Part shown: one piece after another, positions 1 through 8,511 of the stretch
Layout of the letters: every line of letters starts with the position of its first letter
Numbering within the stretch: the stretch's first letter is position 1
Source: Chloroflexi bacterium bin20
GTDB taxonomy: Bacteria > Chloroflexota > Anaerolineae > Aggregatilineales > Phototrophicaceae
Reading direction: 5' to 3'
DNA length: 64,000 nt
Assembly (NCBI GenBank): GCA_002238485.1
Contig: MPMG01000001.1
Coordinates: forward strand, 62,001-126,000
Made by a program: the position numbers and the translations under genes
The notes under the pieces: model-generated
What the model was told of the DNA's origin: nothing
What the model saw: only the letters and a program-made list of their open reading frames with translations
The model's database searches: none

Positions 1-173
1 ACCAGCCAGGGATACTGAGCCAGCGTGTTTTGGACGCGCGCGGCGATTTCGTCCGCGGTCGGGACAACTTGCTCAAAAGAGATGTGCGTATTCTGCACGA
101 TCGGCGCATAGATGTCGCGGATGGCGGCGGCATCTGTCTGCGTGGCGAGGCGAATCGCTGGTATTTGCGGCAT
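1..173 (-). CDS. GNAT acetyltransferase, phosphinothricin-type (partial, 3' end outside window)
   Basis: The reverse strand from an ATG at 173 reads through the window edge without a stop. The first 57 residues have the N-terminal pattern of the phosphinothricin/methionine sulfoximine acetyltransferase branch of GNAT: an IRLATQTDAAAIRDIYAPIV start, then a TxISFE element and a D-E-x-A-A-R helix ending in YPWL. The family transfers an acetyl group from acetyl-CoA to the amine of small substrates. The acetyl-CoA binding loop lies beyond the window, so the substrate cannot be judged. Confidence 0.75.
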   Translation of the reverse strand, partial: MPQIPAIRLATQTDAAAIRDIYAPIVQNTHISFEQVVPTADEIAARVQNTLAQYPWL

Positions 174-263
174 AGAAGACGGCTCGACTAGGCATTTTCA
201 CCCGCGACATTGTAGCCGAGACAGCTCAGAATGACCATGCCACCACAAGCAGCGGGAGGCATC

Positions 264-297
264 CCCTCGGTCCCCCCGAAGTGTCGGGGAAGGCAAA
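264..297. repeat. Dispersed GC-rich hairpin element, copy 1
   Basis: The core CCTCGGTCCCCCCGAA is followed by a short linker and CGGGG..AGGCAAA. The reverse complement of 17713-17750 carries the same core and the same AGGCAAA tail. The C-run and G-run pair as a hairpin. This copy has mismatches on its right arm; the copy at 17.7 kb is a perfect hairpin. Confidence 0.6.
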
Positions 298-397
298 ATA
301 CATGCGAGGATTCTGTAGACAGGTCTGGGGCATCACACAGAATTCAACACATTCCTAGCGGCACATTGCGTATAATGTGTTGCATGGTGTTGCTGTG

Positions 398-425
398 TTT
401 ACACACCGTTTACATTTGCCTTACA
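398..425 (+). promoter_or_regulatory. Three TTTACA-type direct repeats with 11-bp phasing
   Basis: TTTACA (398-403), TTTACA (409-414) and CTTACA (420-425) are spaced exactly 11 bp apart, one helical turn. Tandem hexamers of this type with about 5-bp spacers are the usual target architecture of OmpR/PhoB/PhoP-family regulators. The array lies about 100 bp upstream of an OmpR-family response regulator, so autoregulation is a natural inference. A CATAGT at 446-451 is a possible -10 downstream of the array. Confidence 0.6.
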
Positions 426-522
426 TGCTGGTGATGTCCCCGTGTCATAGTTGGCGCAGAAGGTCAGGGCGCTGTCCGAAGGCTGTAGCGCAGAGAGATG
501 CAAGCGTGGGATTGACAAGATT

Positions 523-1212
523 ATGAGCGCCTCCGACACGATTCTGGTCGTTGATGACGAGCAGCGCATCATCGATTTGGCGCGCATGTACCTGGAGCAA
601 GACGGTTTCCAGGTGCGCAGCGTGACCAACGGCGCCAGCGCCCGCCGCATGATCTTGCAAGACAAACCCAGTTTGGTCGTGCTGGACCTGATGCTGCCCG
701 GCATGGACGGCCTGGAAGTGTGTCGCCGCGTGCGCGAGCAATCCGATGTCCCCATCATCATGCTGACCGCGCGCAGCGACGACATCGACAAAATCGTCGG
801 CCTGGAGCTGGGCGCGGACGATTATCTGACCAAGCCATTTAATCCTCGCGAGCTGGTGGCGCGCATCAAAGCCATCCTGCGGCGCACCGATCGTGCTGGC
901 GCGCAAGCAGAAGCTGTTCCTGCCATAGCCATCGGCAACCTGCGCATCGACCCACAACGCCGGCGCATAGAAGTCGCGGACAAGGTTGTCGAGTTACGCA
1001 TGAAAGAATTCGACCTGCTGCAGCATCTGGCGCAGAATAAAGGACTTGTTTTCAGCCGCGACCGTCTGCTACATGTCGTCTGGGGCTACGACTTTGTGGG
1101 CGAGACGCGCACGGTCGATGTGCATATCGCGCATCTGCGCCACAAACTGCGCGGCATGACACCCAAGATCGAAACCGTCTGGGGCGTGGGGTACAAGCTT
1201 GAAGAAGGCTAG
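523..1212 (+). CDS. OmpR/PhoB-family response regulator
   Basis: A 229-residue two-domain regulator. The receiver domain (about 5-120) has the acidic pair D11-D12, phosphoacceptor D55 in VVLDLMLPG, the TAR switch motif near residue 85 and the KPF lysine. The C-terminal winged helix (about 130-227) has the usual RDRLL..VWGYDF and VDVHIAHLRHKL recognition elements. The ATG at 523 is chosen because the receiver fold begins at once; an upstream frame to 451 adds 24 residues unlike the family. It overlaps the kinase gene by 14 bases, so the two are co-translated. The phased boxes at 398-425 suggest self-regulation. The signal is unknown; PhoP/PhoB-like is only an analogy. Confidence 0.95.
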   Translation: MSASDTILVVDDEQRIIDLARMYLEQDGFQVRSVTNGASARRMILQDKPSLVVLDLMLPGMDGLEVCRRVREQSDVPIIMLTARSDDIDKIVGLELGADDYLTKPFNPRELVARIKAILRRTDRAGAQAEAVPAIAIGNLRIDPQRRRIEVADKVVELRMKEFDLLQHLAQNKGLVFSRDRLLHVVWGYDFVGETRTVDVHIAHLRHKLRGMTPKIETVWGVGYKLEEG

Positions 1213-2707
1213 GAAACACGCTTTCAGCCTGCGCTTGCGGCTGCTGACATCCTATCTGGCGCTGCTGCTGATTACATTGAGCGTCGGCGCGATGGCGCTG
1301 ATGTTCTTGATCGGCGGCCGGCGCGCCCCCCATGCACCAACGTTTGCGCGCTTGGCTGCCCTGACACAGGGATTGAATTATCTGGATTTTATCGCCGATT
1401 TCCCATTTGACCGTGGCCGCGATCTGTTGCAAGCGCAAGTGCACGAGCTGCTGGATGTATTTGCAGAAAGGCGCGCCGTGCGCACCTTGCACATCAGCGT
1501 GAGGACAGAAGGACCGATTGTGCTGCATGACAGCGCGGGCAAATACACACCGGGCGCGTTGATACAGCTGCGCGGCGAAGGCTATCACAACAAACAGCTG
1601 GCCAAGGTGCTGGGGCGCGGCAGCGAACAATTCTTTGGCAGCTTCGTCGATCCCGACAGTGGCGAATGGCTGTATGCCGGCGTCATGTTTGGGCAGCAGC
1701 GCGGTTTTAGCGCACGCGTCGCCAGCAAAGATTTGTGGCTCTTGGCAGAGCCACAGCCAACCGTAAGCCTGCAGGAAACTTTGTCTGTTTTTAGCAATGC
1801 CCTGGCGCCACCGCTGTTGCAAGCGGGTATCGTCGGCATCCTCTTCGCCCTGCTGCTGGCGGCGCTGATCAGCCGCACAATTGCCCAGCCGCTGCAGCGC
1901 GTTGCCAAGGCAGCCACCGGCGTGGCGCGCGGCGATGACAGCGTAAATGTGCCAGTCAGCGGTCCGCCCGAATTGCGCTCGCTGGCCGAGTCCTTCAACC
2001 ACATGACGGCTGAGGTGCAGGCGGCGAATGCAGCGCAGCGTGACTTCCTCAGCAATGTTTCACATGACCTGAAGACGCCGCTGACCTCCATCCAGGGCTA
2101 TGCGCAAGCCATAGTCGATGGCGCGGCAGACGACCCTCAGGCGGCGGCGCAGATCATTTACGAAGAAGCCAGCCGACTCAACCGCATGGTTGTCGAGCTA
2201 ACCCATCTGGAACAATTGCAAGCTGGCAAGCTATCTATGCAACGCGAACGCATCGACATGGCGCTGCTCTGCGACGGCGTCGTCAACAGCCTGCAAGTCG
2301 TGGCCGAGCAAAGGCATATCCAGCTGGAAACCGACTTGCGGCCTGTGCCAGACATCATCGGCGATGGCGATCGGCTGGCGCAAGTGCTGACGAATCTGGT
2401 GAGCAACGCGCTGAAGTTCACGCCGGCTGGCGGGATCGTGCAGGTGGCGTTGGCGCGTTCTGGCGGAGGCGCAAAGGTGACGGTGCGCGACACTGGCGTC
2501 GGCATCGCGTGGGACGACCTGCCGCGCATATTCGAGCGCTTTTATCAAGCCGACAAAGTGCGCGGACCGCGGCGGGGCAATGGCTTGGGGCTGGCCATCG
2601 CGCAAGAAATTGTCGAGGCGCACCAGGGCCGTATCAGCGCCGAGAGCGGTGGCGAAGGCTGTGGCGCGGAGTTTGTCGTCTGGTTGCCGGGGGCGAGTGG
2701 TGTCTAG
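1199..2707 (+). CDS. Membrane sensor histidine kinase (HAMP-HisKA-HATPase)
   Basis: A 502-residue partner of the preceding regulator, starting at a TTG inside its last codons. One membrane helix (about 13-38) is followed by an extracytoplasmic sensor region of about 165 residues and a second helix near 205-225. A HAMP linker comes next. The HisKA dimerisation helix carries the phosphorylated His289 in NVSHDLKTPL. The ATPase domain shows the N box (LTNLVSNALKFTP), the G1 box (DTGVGIAWDDLPRIFERFYQ) and the G2 box GNGLGLAI. All catalytic elements are intact. The sensor region is not recognised. Confidence 0.95.
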   Translation: MKKARKHAFSLRLRLLTSYLALLLITLSVGAMALMFLIGGRRAPHAPTFARLAALTQGLNYLDFIADFPFDRGRDLLQAQVHELLDVFAERRAVRTLHISVRTEGPIVLHDSAGKYTPGALIQLRGEGYHNKQLAKVLGRGSEQFFGSFVDPDSGEWLYAGVMFGQQRGFSARVASKDLWLLAEPQPTVSLQETLSVFSNALAPPLLQAGIVGILFALLLAALISRTIAQPLQRVAKAATGVARGDDSVNVPVSGPPELRSLAESFNHMTAEVQAANAAQRDFLSNVSHDLKTPLTSIQGYAQAIVDGAADDPQAAAQIIYEEASRLNRMVVELTHLEQLQAGKLSMQRERIDMALLCDGVVNSLQVVAEQRHIQLETDLRPVPDIIGDGDRLAQVLTNLVSNALKFTPAGGIVQVALARSGGGAKVTVRDTGVGIAWDDLPRIFERFYQADKVRGPRRGNGLGLAIAQEIVEAHQGRISAESGGEGCGAEFVVWLPGASGV

Positions 2708-2726
2708 TCGATCCAGCGGCGAATCG

Positions 2727-3764
2727 TCACTCCCCTAAATCATAAGCCAGCACAGGCATGCCCAGCGACACATGCACTTGGTCGCCGCGCCGAATATAAC
2801 GCTCCACGCCCGTCCAGGCCACCAGCTCTGTGCCATCGCCCAGCGCCAAGCCGACGCGCTGATTGTGCCCGAAGAATTCGCGCCATTGCACTTTGGCGGG
2901 CACGCCAATCTCATCAAGGTGGTCGATATGCAGCGCTTCCGGGCGGATCATGAGACTTACTTCGCCGTTACGCGGGTGATACAGCTTGACTTCTCCCAGA
3001 CGGCTGCGGGCGGTCAAACCCTGCGCCCTCGCCGGCAGCACATTCGCCTTGCCGATGAGCTTCGCCACCTGGATGCTGCTGGGTCGGTTGTAGATGATAT
3101 GCGGGGCTGCCAGTTGCAGCAGACTGCCTTCGTAGATGACGGCAATTTCGTCCGACAAGCTGAGCGCCTCTTCCTGGTCGTGGGTGACAAATATCGCGGT
3201 CGTCTCGGTTTCGCGCAAGATTTGGCGCACATCGTTGCGAATGTGCACGCGCAGATCGCTGTCCAGGTTGGAGAAGGGTTCGTCCAGCAGCAGGACATCG
3301 GGATTGGGCGCCAAGGCCCTGGCCAGCGCCACCCGCTGCTGCTGTCCGCCAGACAATTCATGCGGCATGCGCTCGGCGAATTTTGGCAAGCCGACCATGT
3401 CCAGCATGCGCCGCACTTGCTTGTCGCGCTGCGCCGGGTCTGCTCGCAAGCCAAAGCCGATATTGCCCGCCACATCGACATGCGGGAACAGGGCATAATC
3501 CTGGAATACCATGCCCACCTTGCGCTGTTCTGGGGATACAAAGCGTGAGCTGTCTGCGACCAACTTCGCACCGATCCACACGCTGCCGCTGGTGGGTTTT
3601 TCAAAGCCGGCCAAAAGGCGCAGCATGGTTGTCTTGCCACTGCCGCTGGGTCCCAACAAGGTCAGAAACTCGCCAGCGCGCGCCTGCAAAGAGACCTCGC
3701 GCAGCGCTATGGAGCCATCATCAAAGACTTTGCCCAATTTGTCGGTTTCCAGCGCGAATGCCAT
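2727..3764 (-). CDS. fbpC: Ferric-iron type ABC transporter ATP-binding protein
   Basis: A 345-residue importer ATPase. Walker A is GPSGSGKTT (38-46), followed by the Q-loop Q88, signature LSGGQ (137-141), Walker B LLLDEP and H-loop FVTHD. A C-terminal TOBE/MOI-type domain of about 110 residues is typical of the CUT1/FbpC/PotA group. It is the last gene of a three-gene reverse-strand operon with a fused permease and an FbpA-like binding protein. That context is the main reason for choosing iron over spermidine or sugar. Its stop lies 20 bases from the kinase stop on the other strand. Confidence 0.85.
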   Translation of the reverse strand: MAFALETDKLGKVFDDGSIALREVSLQARAGEFLTLLGPSGSGKTTMLRLLAGFEKPTSGSVWIGAKLVADSSRFVSPEQRKVGMVFQDYALFPHVDVAGNIGFGLRADPAQRDKQVRRMLDMVGLPKFAERMPHELSGGQQQRVALARALAPNPDVLLLDEPFSNLDSDLRVHIRNDVRQILRETETTAIFVTHDQEEALSLSDEIAVIYEGSLLQLAAPHIIYNRPSSIQVAKLIGKANVLPARAQGLTARSRLGEVKLYHPRNGEVSLMIRPEALHIDHLDEIGVPAKVQWREFFGHNQRVGLALGDGTELVAWTGVERYIRRGDQVHVSLGMPVLAYDLGE

Positions 3765-3838
3765 GTGCTCACTCTCTGCCCTGTCGCGCCAAGAGCATAG
3801 ACGATATCGCGCTTGCAGACATGGGCAGACTGCGCCTT

Positions 3839-5473
3839 TCAGTCCAGGATGTCTTCTTGACGGAGCACGATCAAGAGCACGAAGGCTGATGCCACAATCA
3901 GCGCCAAGCCTGGCAGCGCTATCGTGGACAAGAACGCTTCGTCATAGGCGCTCCAGATGCGCGTGGCAAAGGTGCGAAAACCGATTGGACGCAAGATCAA
4001 CGTGGTAGGCAGCTCTTTCATCACATTCAGGAAGACCAGCGCCATGCCCGCCAGGATGCCGCCCCGCGCCAGGGGCACAGTGATGCGCGCCAGGACAGCC
4101 AGACGCCCCAAGCCCAGGCTGCGCCCGGCTTCCTCGAAGCGCGGATTGATCTGGGCAAAGGCGCTTTCGGTCGCGCCGATGCTCAAGGGCAGATAGCGCA
4201 CGGCATAGCCCAGAATCAGCAAAGGCAAGGTCTGATACAGCGACAGCAGATTCTGCGAGGCAAAAGACACCAGCGCCAGGGCGACAACGATGCCGGGCAG
4301 CACATTGCCAGCATAAGCGATATTGACAAGCCAGCGATTTGCGGGCTTGGCTCGCCGCATCGCCAGCAGCGCCAGGGGCAAAGCCGCCACCGTCACCACA
4401 ATCGCCGCCACCGCACTGACGCCGATGGTGTTGCCTGCCAATAGCGTAAGCGGGATGTGCACAGGGTTGGTCATCTGCCGACCAACCAGCCAGCTGAAGA
4501 GAACGACTATCGGGATGACGACGCCAGCGAGAACCACCCCGCCGCAAAATGCCAGCGCCAGATAGCGCCACTTGCCCAGCCGCACCACTTCCAGCCGGCG
4601 TGATGCGCCGCTGCCTATGCGGAAGTGCAGTCCACGGCCCGCCATGCGAGATTGCATAACCAGCAGCGCCAGCGCCATGACGATCAGCACCAGCGCCAGC
4701 AGCGAGGCTTTGTCCATGCGGAAAGACTCGGTCTGCAAGAAGATGGCGCGTGTGAATGCGTTGTATTGCATCACGGCCACTGCGCCGAAGTCGCTGAGAA
4801 TGTACAGCGCCGCCAAAAGTATGCCAGCCGAAAGCGCCGGGCGCAGCTGGGGCGCCGTGATCTGGCGGAAGACGCCCCAAGGACCTAAACCCAGGCTGTA
4901 GCCCGCTTCTTCCAGGCTGCGGTCGCATTGCAAGATCGCCGAACGCAGCGGCAGAGCGATGTAGGGAAAGGACACCACGCCCAGCGTGAGCGTCGCGCCC
5001 ACGAAGCCCTTGATGCCCGGCAGCCGCTGCACGCCAAATGGCTCGAGCAAGCCCTGCACAATGCCGCGCGGTCCAAATGCTTCGCTGTAGGTGACGGCCA
5101 CCAGGTAGGATGGAATCACCATGGCGGCAAGACCCAGCGCCAGCCACAGTCGCCGTCCGGGCAAATCGCAGCGGGCTGTCAGCCAGGCGAAGGGCACTGC
5201 GATCGCTGTCGCCATGCCAGTCGCCGCCAACATCAGACTTATGCTATTGCCGACGATCAGCAGAGTCCGCGGACGCAGCAGGTAGTCGATGCCCTCCTGG
5301 CCTGCGCCCGCAGCTCGCAACACCAGCAAGCTGATGGGGATCATCACCACCGCGACCACCGCCAAGCCCACCAGCTGTGTGGCTTGCGCAGCGCCAAAAT
5401 GCCAGCGCGACAAGCCCTGTGGGTAGTGCCACTGCGGTCGCAATCGCGGCGGGATGACTTCCGAAAGCTGCAT
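3839..5473 (-). CDS. fbpB: Ferric-iron ABC transporter permease (two fused domains)
   Basis: A 544-residue, highly hydrophobic protein of about 12 membrane segments. It contains two copies of the binding-protein-dependent permease domain, each with an EAA loop: EEAGYSLGLGPWGVFRQITAPQ in the first half and EEAGRSLGLGRLAVLARITVP in the second. The fused two-domain form is characteristic of FbpB/SfuB-type iron permeases. It begins 3 bases after the binding-protein gene and is followed after 74 bases by the ATPase, so the three form one operon. It should form the whole membrane channel without a second permease gene. Confidence 0.88.
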   Translation of the reverse strand: MQLSEVIPPRLRPQWHYPQGLSRWHFGAAQATQLVGLAVVAVVMIPISLLVLRAAGAGQEGIDYLLRPRTLLIVGNSISLMLAATGMATAIAVPFAWLTARCDLPGRRLWLALGLAAMVIPSYLVAVTYSEAFGPRGIVQGLLEPFGVQRLPGIKGFVGATLTLGVVSFPYIALPLRSAILQCDRSLEEAGYSLGLGPWGVFRQITAPQLRPALSAGILLAALYILSDFGAVAVMQYNAFTRAIFLQTESFRMDKASLLALVLIVMALALLVMQSRMAGRGLHFRIGSGASRRLEVVRLGKWRYLALAFCGGVVLAGVVIPIVVLFSWLVGRQMTNPVHIPLTLLAGNTIGVSAVAAIVVTVAALPLALLAMRRAKPANRWLVNIAYAGNVLPGIVVALALVSFASQNLLSLYQTLPLLILGYAVRYLPLSIGATESAFAQINPRFEEAGRSLGLGRLAVLARITVPLARGGILAGMALVFLNVMKELPTTLILRPIGFRTFATRIWSAYDEAFLSTIALPGLALIVASAFVLLIVLRQEDILD

Positions 5474-5476
5474 GGC

Positions 5477-6496
5477 TTAGTCCAGCGCTCCGCTGTTTTC
5501 GATCATCTCCAACGTGCCCTGCAAGTCGGCGAGATCGGACAAGTCGATCTCGGGCACTTCCAGCTCTGCCAGCGACGGCAGGTCAACCGACGGCTCAACT
5601 GACGCAACCAGCGGATACTCGAAAGTGGTTTCGGCAAAATACGATTGCGCCGCGTCGCTCAGCAGGTAGTCGACGAACTGCTGCGCGACTTCCGGCTGGT
5701 CGCTCGTTTGCAGGATGCCTGCGCCAGCCACATTGATCAGCGAGCCGACATCGCCGCCAGGGAAGTAATGCAAAGAAGCTGTGATGTCTGGGTCTTCCGC
5801 CAGGAAGCGGAACAGATAGTAGTGATTGACCAGCCCGACAACCACTTCGCCGTCGATTGTCGCTTGCACAATAGGCGTGTTTTTGGGATAGGCTTGTACA
5901 TCGTTCGCCAGCATGTCCGCCAGCCAAGCCGCTGTCTCGTCTTCGCCCAGCAATTGGCGCATGGCGGTTACATTGGAAACGAAGGACGCATTGGTCGGCG
6001 CCCAGCCCACCAGCCTACTCCAGGCTTCGTCAGTCAAATCGAAGATAGACTCGGGCAATTCCAGTTCGAGCTCCGCCAGCATCTCTGGGTTGTAGACGAG
6101 CACCCTGGCGCGTCCGCTCAGTCCCACCCAGACGCTATCGGGCGAGATGAAAGCCGGGTTTAGGACCAACTCGAGCGTTTCGGCGGGCAATTCAGCCAGC
6201 ATGTCTGCGGCCGCGAGCGCGCCCAGGGCGCCGCCATCCTGCGCGATAAAGACATCGGCGGGGCTGTTTTCGCCCTCGGTGAGGATCTGGTTGGCGACAG
6301 CGTTTGTGCCGCCATACAAGACTTCGACTTCTATGCCCGTGTCTTCGGTGAATTGCGCCATGAGCGGACCGATCAGGCTTTCGTTGCGACCCGAATAAAT
6401 CGTGAGCGGGTCGTGGCTGTCTGCCAGGGCGGGCGCTGTGCCTATGCAGACCAGCGCGACAACCAGGCAAATGACGATACTGCGAACCTTCAACAT
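5477..6496 (-). CDS. fbpA: Iron(III) ABC transporter substrate-binding protein
   Basis: A 339-residue exported protein with a signal peptide (basic MLKVR, a hydrophobic core, then APALA near residue 25). The mature part begins LTIYSGRNE, the typical FbpA opening, and contains the adjacent tyrosines Y226-Y227 in NHYYLFR that coordinate ferric iron in this family. An AAGGAG ribosome site precedes the ATG. It is the first gene of the fbpABC-like operon, and its leader carries two inverted repeats (6520-6541 and 6553-6607). The C-terminal 40 residues are acidic and leucine-rich, longer than usual. Confidence 0.88.
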   Translation of the reverse strand: MLKVRSIVICLVVALVCIGTAPALADSHDPLTIYSGRNESLIGPLMAQFTEDTGIEVEVLYGGTNAVANQILTEGENSPADVFIAQDGGALGALAAADMLAELPAETLELVLNPAFISPDSVWVGLSGRARVLVYNPEMLAELELELPESIFDLTDEAWSRLVGWAPTNASFVSNVTAMRQLLGEDETAAWLADMLANDVQAYPKNTPIVQATIDGEVVVGLVNHYYLFRFLAEDPDITASLHYFPGGDVGSLINVAGAGILQTSDQPEVAQQFVDYLLSDAAQSYFAETTFEYPLVASVEPSVDLPSLAELEVPEIDLSDLADLQGTLEMIENSGALD

Positions 6497-6519
6497 GATG
6501 CAGACTCCTTGCGATAGTT

Positions 6520-6541
6520 GCGAATCTGGGTTAGGATTCGC
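6520..6541 (-). promoter_or_regulatory. Perfect 7-bp inverted repeat in fbpA leader
   Basis: GCGAATC and GATTCGC are separated by 8 bases, 24 bases upstream of the iron-binding-protein ATG. It could be an RNA hairpin next to the ribosome site or an operator for an iron regulator. It does not match the classical Fur box. Confidence 0.5.
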
Positions 6542-6552
6542 GTTGATAGACG

Positions 6553-6607
6553 GAAGTCAGTTCTGGCTGGAATTCGGATGCATAGCCGTGCCAGCCGAGC
6601 TGACTTC
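6553..6607 (-). promoter_or_regulatory. Long imperfect stem-loop in fbpA leader
   Basis: GAAGTCAG..CTGGCTGG (6553-6570) pairs with CCAGCCGAGCTGACTTC (6591-6607) around a 20-base loop. The stem has about 16 paired positions and one small asymmetry. It sits 57 bases upstream of the fbpA start and continues the smaller hairpin at 6520-6541, so the transcript leader can fold into two successive stems. Confidence 0.5.
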
Positions 6608-6770
6608 TGTGTTTTAGCAGGTGTATATGCTGCCTGTCTACGCAACTGGTTAATGCCAATCCTGCTGCTGCTGCCACCGAAAGTTGCGGTCGGTTAATTC
6701 CAGCGGCGATTGCCTGTGCCGCCGCCTCGACTCTGGACAATCGCGCGTGCAGCCAATAGAGTTAGCCTGC

Positions 6771-6776
6771 TACAAT
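6771..6776 (+). promoter_or_regulatory. Putative -10 element of the E2/JAB/E1 operon
   Basis: TACAAT preceded by CTGC lies 30 bases upstream of the E2 start. A clear -35 hexamer is not visible. The same CTACAAT-type -10 recurs before several other genes in the window (31546, 38772, 48993, 59954). Confidence 0.4.
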
Positions 6777-6805
6777 ACCCGTGCAGGTCGTGGGGAGCGC
6801 AGGCA

Positions 6806-7279
6806 ATGTCCAACTGGTGGGGCTCGCGGAAGAATGTCTCGTCGCGGCTGGTGTGGGAAGTCGAGGCGATGAAAGCTGCGTTTGGCTCGACATTTCGGCT
6901 GGTTGTGCCACCATTTGGCGGTCTGCTCTATTGGCAGGGCTCGGTCGAGATCAACATGAGCATCCTGGACTCGCCTTTTCACAACCTAAAAATTGTCTAT
7001 CCCAAGGAATATCCCAACCGTCCTGCCGAAGCCTACTGCGTCAAACCGCGCATTTACAGCGAAAAGCACCAATACGAAGACGGGCAGCTTTGCCTGTTTA
7101 ATCCCAAAGATGGCGAGCAGTACGGCTGGAATCCCAGCAAGTCGACCGCGGTGACCGTGGGTGGCTGGGCGATACAATGGCTTTATGCCTATTACACTTG
7201 GCGCTCCACCGGCAAGTGGCCCGGCATTGAAGAGCGCATCAAAGCCAGCACACCCCTGCCGCGCCGCCGGAGACGCTAA
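6806..7279 (+). CDS. Prokaryotic E2-like ubiquitin-conjugating enzyme
   Basis: A 157-residue protein with the hallmarks of stand-alone bacterial E2 (UBC-fold) proteins. A proline-rich strand YPKEYPNRPAEAYC (65-78) corresponds to the E2 YPxxPP region. Then comes H88 and the active-site segment EDGQLCLF with C96 as presumed thioester cysteine, and the C-terminal helix YTWRSTGKWPG (130-140). It ends in five arginines. The ATG at 6806 follows AGG and GGGGAG. The JAB gene follows after 2 bases and then an E1 gene, so conjugation chemistry is strongly implied. The modifier and targets are unknown. Confidence 0.85.
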   Translation: MSNWWGSRKNVSSRLVWEVEAMKAAFGSTFRLVVPPFGGLLYWQGSVEINMSILDSPFHNLKIVYPKEYPNRPAEAYCVKPRIYSEKHQYEDGQLCLFNPKDGEQYGWNPSKSTAVTVGGWAIQWLYAYYTWRSTGKWPGIEERIKASTPLPRRRRR

Positions 7280-7281
7280 CC

Positions 7282-8511
7282 ATGCGAGCCGCTGATGAGC
7301 CCGAGTTGCTTGGCATTCTGCGAGGCGAGTATGACCATATCCGCAAGCGGCTGCGAGGCATGGCGATGATCTCGCGCGGCATCGTGCCCAATTTGGTGCT
7401 GTCTCGGCGCGCAGTCGAACGCATGCTGCTGGCTGCCAGTCAATATGTCGCCGACGAAACGGGCGAGGCTATGGTCGGCTTCGTCGTCGACGATGCCACG
7501 CCCGAAGGCAAACCGACGATCTATGTGCTGGATACCATCTCGCCAGACGAAACAGCTGTGCGCCGCTCGCACACGTTTCAGCAGGGCGACGCGCTGCAAG
7601 ACGAAGTCATCTGGTGGCTGCAAGAAAACTGGCACTATCACCGACATCAGCACCGCGGCACAGCCTTGCTGCCAGAGCGCTTTGATGTGCCGCTGCGTTA
7701 TCTGGGCGATTGGCACAAACAGCCTGGCTCCATGATCCAGCCCAGCCACGGCGATCTGATGACAGCGCTTGCCTGGCTGGACGACGATGAATCGGGCTTG
7801 GACTTTTTGCTGGTGCCTATCGTCACAACCGGGCACACAGCGGTCGTCGGCGCATCCGATGTCGATGTCAATTATTTTCACCAGCCAATGACAGACGGCA
7901 CAGATATGCGCGTCGACTGGTGGTACATTCACCGCGATGTGCGCGTTTTCCAGCCGGTGAGCCCGGAGATCGTCGCGCCTGAAACCCTGCCGCAGATGAT
8001 GAAATACGGCTGGCATGTGGTGCTGGCTGATCGACTGACCAGCGAGCACTATGCGCTGGAAGACGATGGCTTGCTTGTGCGAACCCTTTTCTATGAGTGC
8101 GATGGCGAGGTGCCGCTGGAGTTCTGCTTCATCGCCATTCGGCAGGGCGCGTCGTCTTTTATGCTGCTGGTTACGCAGCACGATTATCCGCAAAGCCCGC
8201 CACGCGCCTACCATGCGCCCTTCGTTGCCGGCATCGACCTCATGGACCCGGTCGCGACATTCGAGACTCTGTGGGCGATTGCCGAGCCGATCGTCGAGCC
8301 AGCGGATTGGTCTTGGTCACCAGAGAAATATTTGCTGGATTTTGTCGTTGCGATCGAGATTGAAGCGGGCCTTCGTGAGCCAGAACGCATCAGCATTCCC
8401 GTCATTGACGACATACCGGGGGGCAGGCCCACAGACGGCGCATCGGCGGCGAGCGCAGGGAGACAACCGAAGAAGCCAGCCAATGAAGCCGAGGCAATCG
8501 AACATGAGTAA
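7282..8511 (+). CDS. JAB/MPN-domain protein with degenerate metal site and C-terminal E2/RWD-like domain
   Basis: A 409-residue protein. Residues about 35-190 form a JAB/MPN (JAMM) domain: E62 in GEAMVG, then GDWHKQPGSMIQPSHGD with H145 and D158 in exact H-x-H-x10-D spacing. The second histidine is Q147 (codon CAG). JAB proteins in bacterial ubiquitin-like operons act as peptidases that trim or remove modifiers; loss of one zinc ligand makes activity doubtful. Residues about 225-375 include HDYPQSPPRAYH, resembling the proline-rich strand of E2/RWD folds, without an evident catalytic cysteine. The last 35 residues are disordered. It overlaps the E1 gene by 8 bases. Confidence 0.75.
   Translation: MRAADEPELLGILRGEYDHIRKRLRGMAMISRGIVPNLVLSRRAVERMLLAASQYVADETGEAMVGFVVDDATPEGKPTIYVLDTISPDETAVRRSHTFQQGDALQDEVIWWLQENWHYHRHQHRGTALLPERFDVPLRYLGDWHKQPGSMIQPSHGDLMTALAWLDDDESGLDFLLVPIVTTGHTAVVGASDVDVNYFHQPMTDGTDMRVDWWYIHRDVRVFQPVSPEIVAPETLPQMMKYGWHVVLADRLTSEHYALEDDGLLVRTLFYECDGEVPLEFCFIAIRQGASSFMLLVTQHDYPQSPPRAYHAPFVAGIDLMDPVATFETLWAIAEPIVEPADWSWSPEKYLLDFVVAIEIEAGLREPERISIPVIDDIPGGRPTDGASAASAGRQPKKPANEAEAIEHE

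Larger units (their letters stand above)
174..522. other. Intergenic region with GC hairpin repeat and response-regulator promoter
   Basis: About 350 bases without a convincing gene. It holds a GC-rich imperfect hairpin (264-297), which shares its sequence with a second copy near 17.7 kb. It also holds a perfect TATAAT at 371-376 and three phased TTTACA-like boxes at 398-425. The short open frame at 231-434 has no family features and overlaps these elements. Confidence 0.6.

Noticed and set aside
231-434. A 67-codon frame before the response regulator
   Set aside because: It overlaps the GC hairpin repeat, the TATAAT and the phased boxes; the product has no features.
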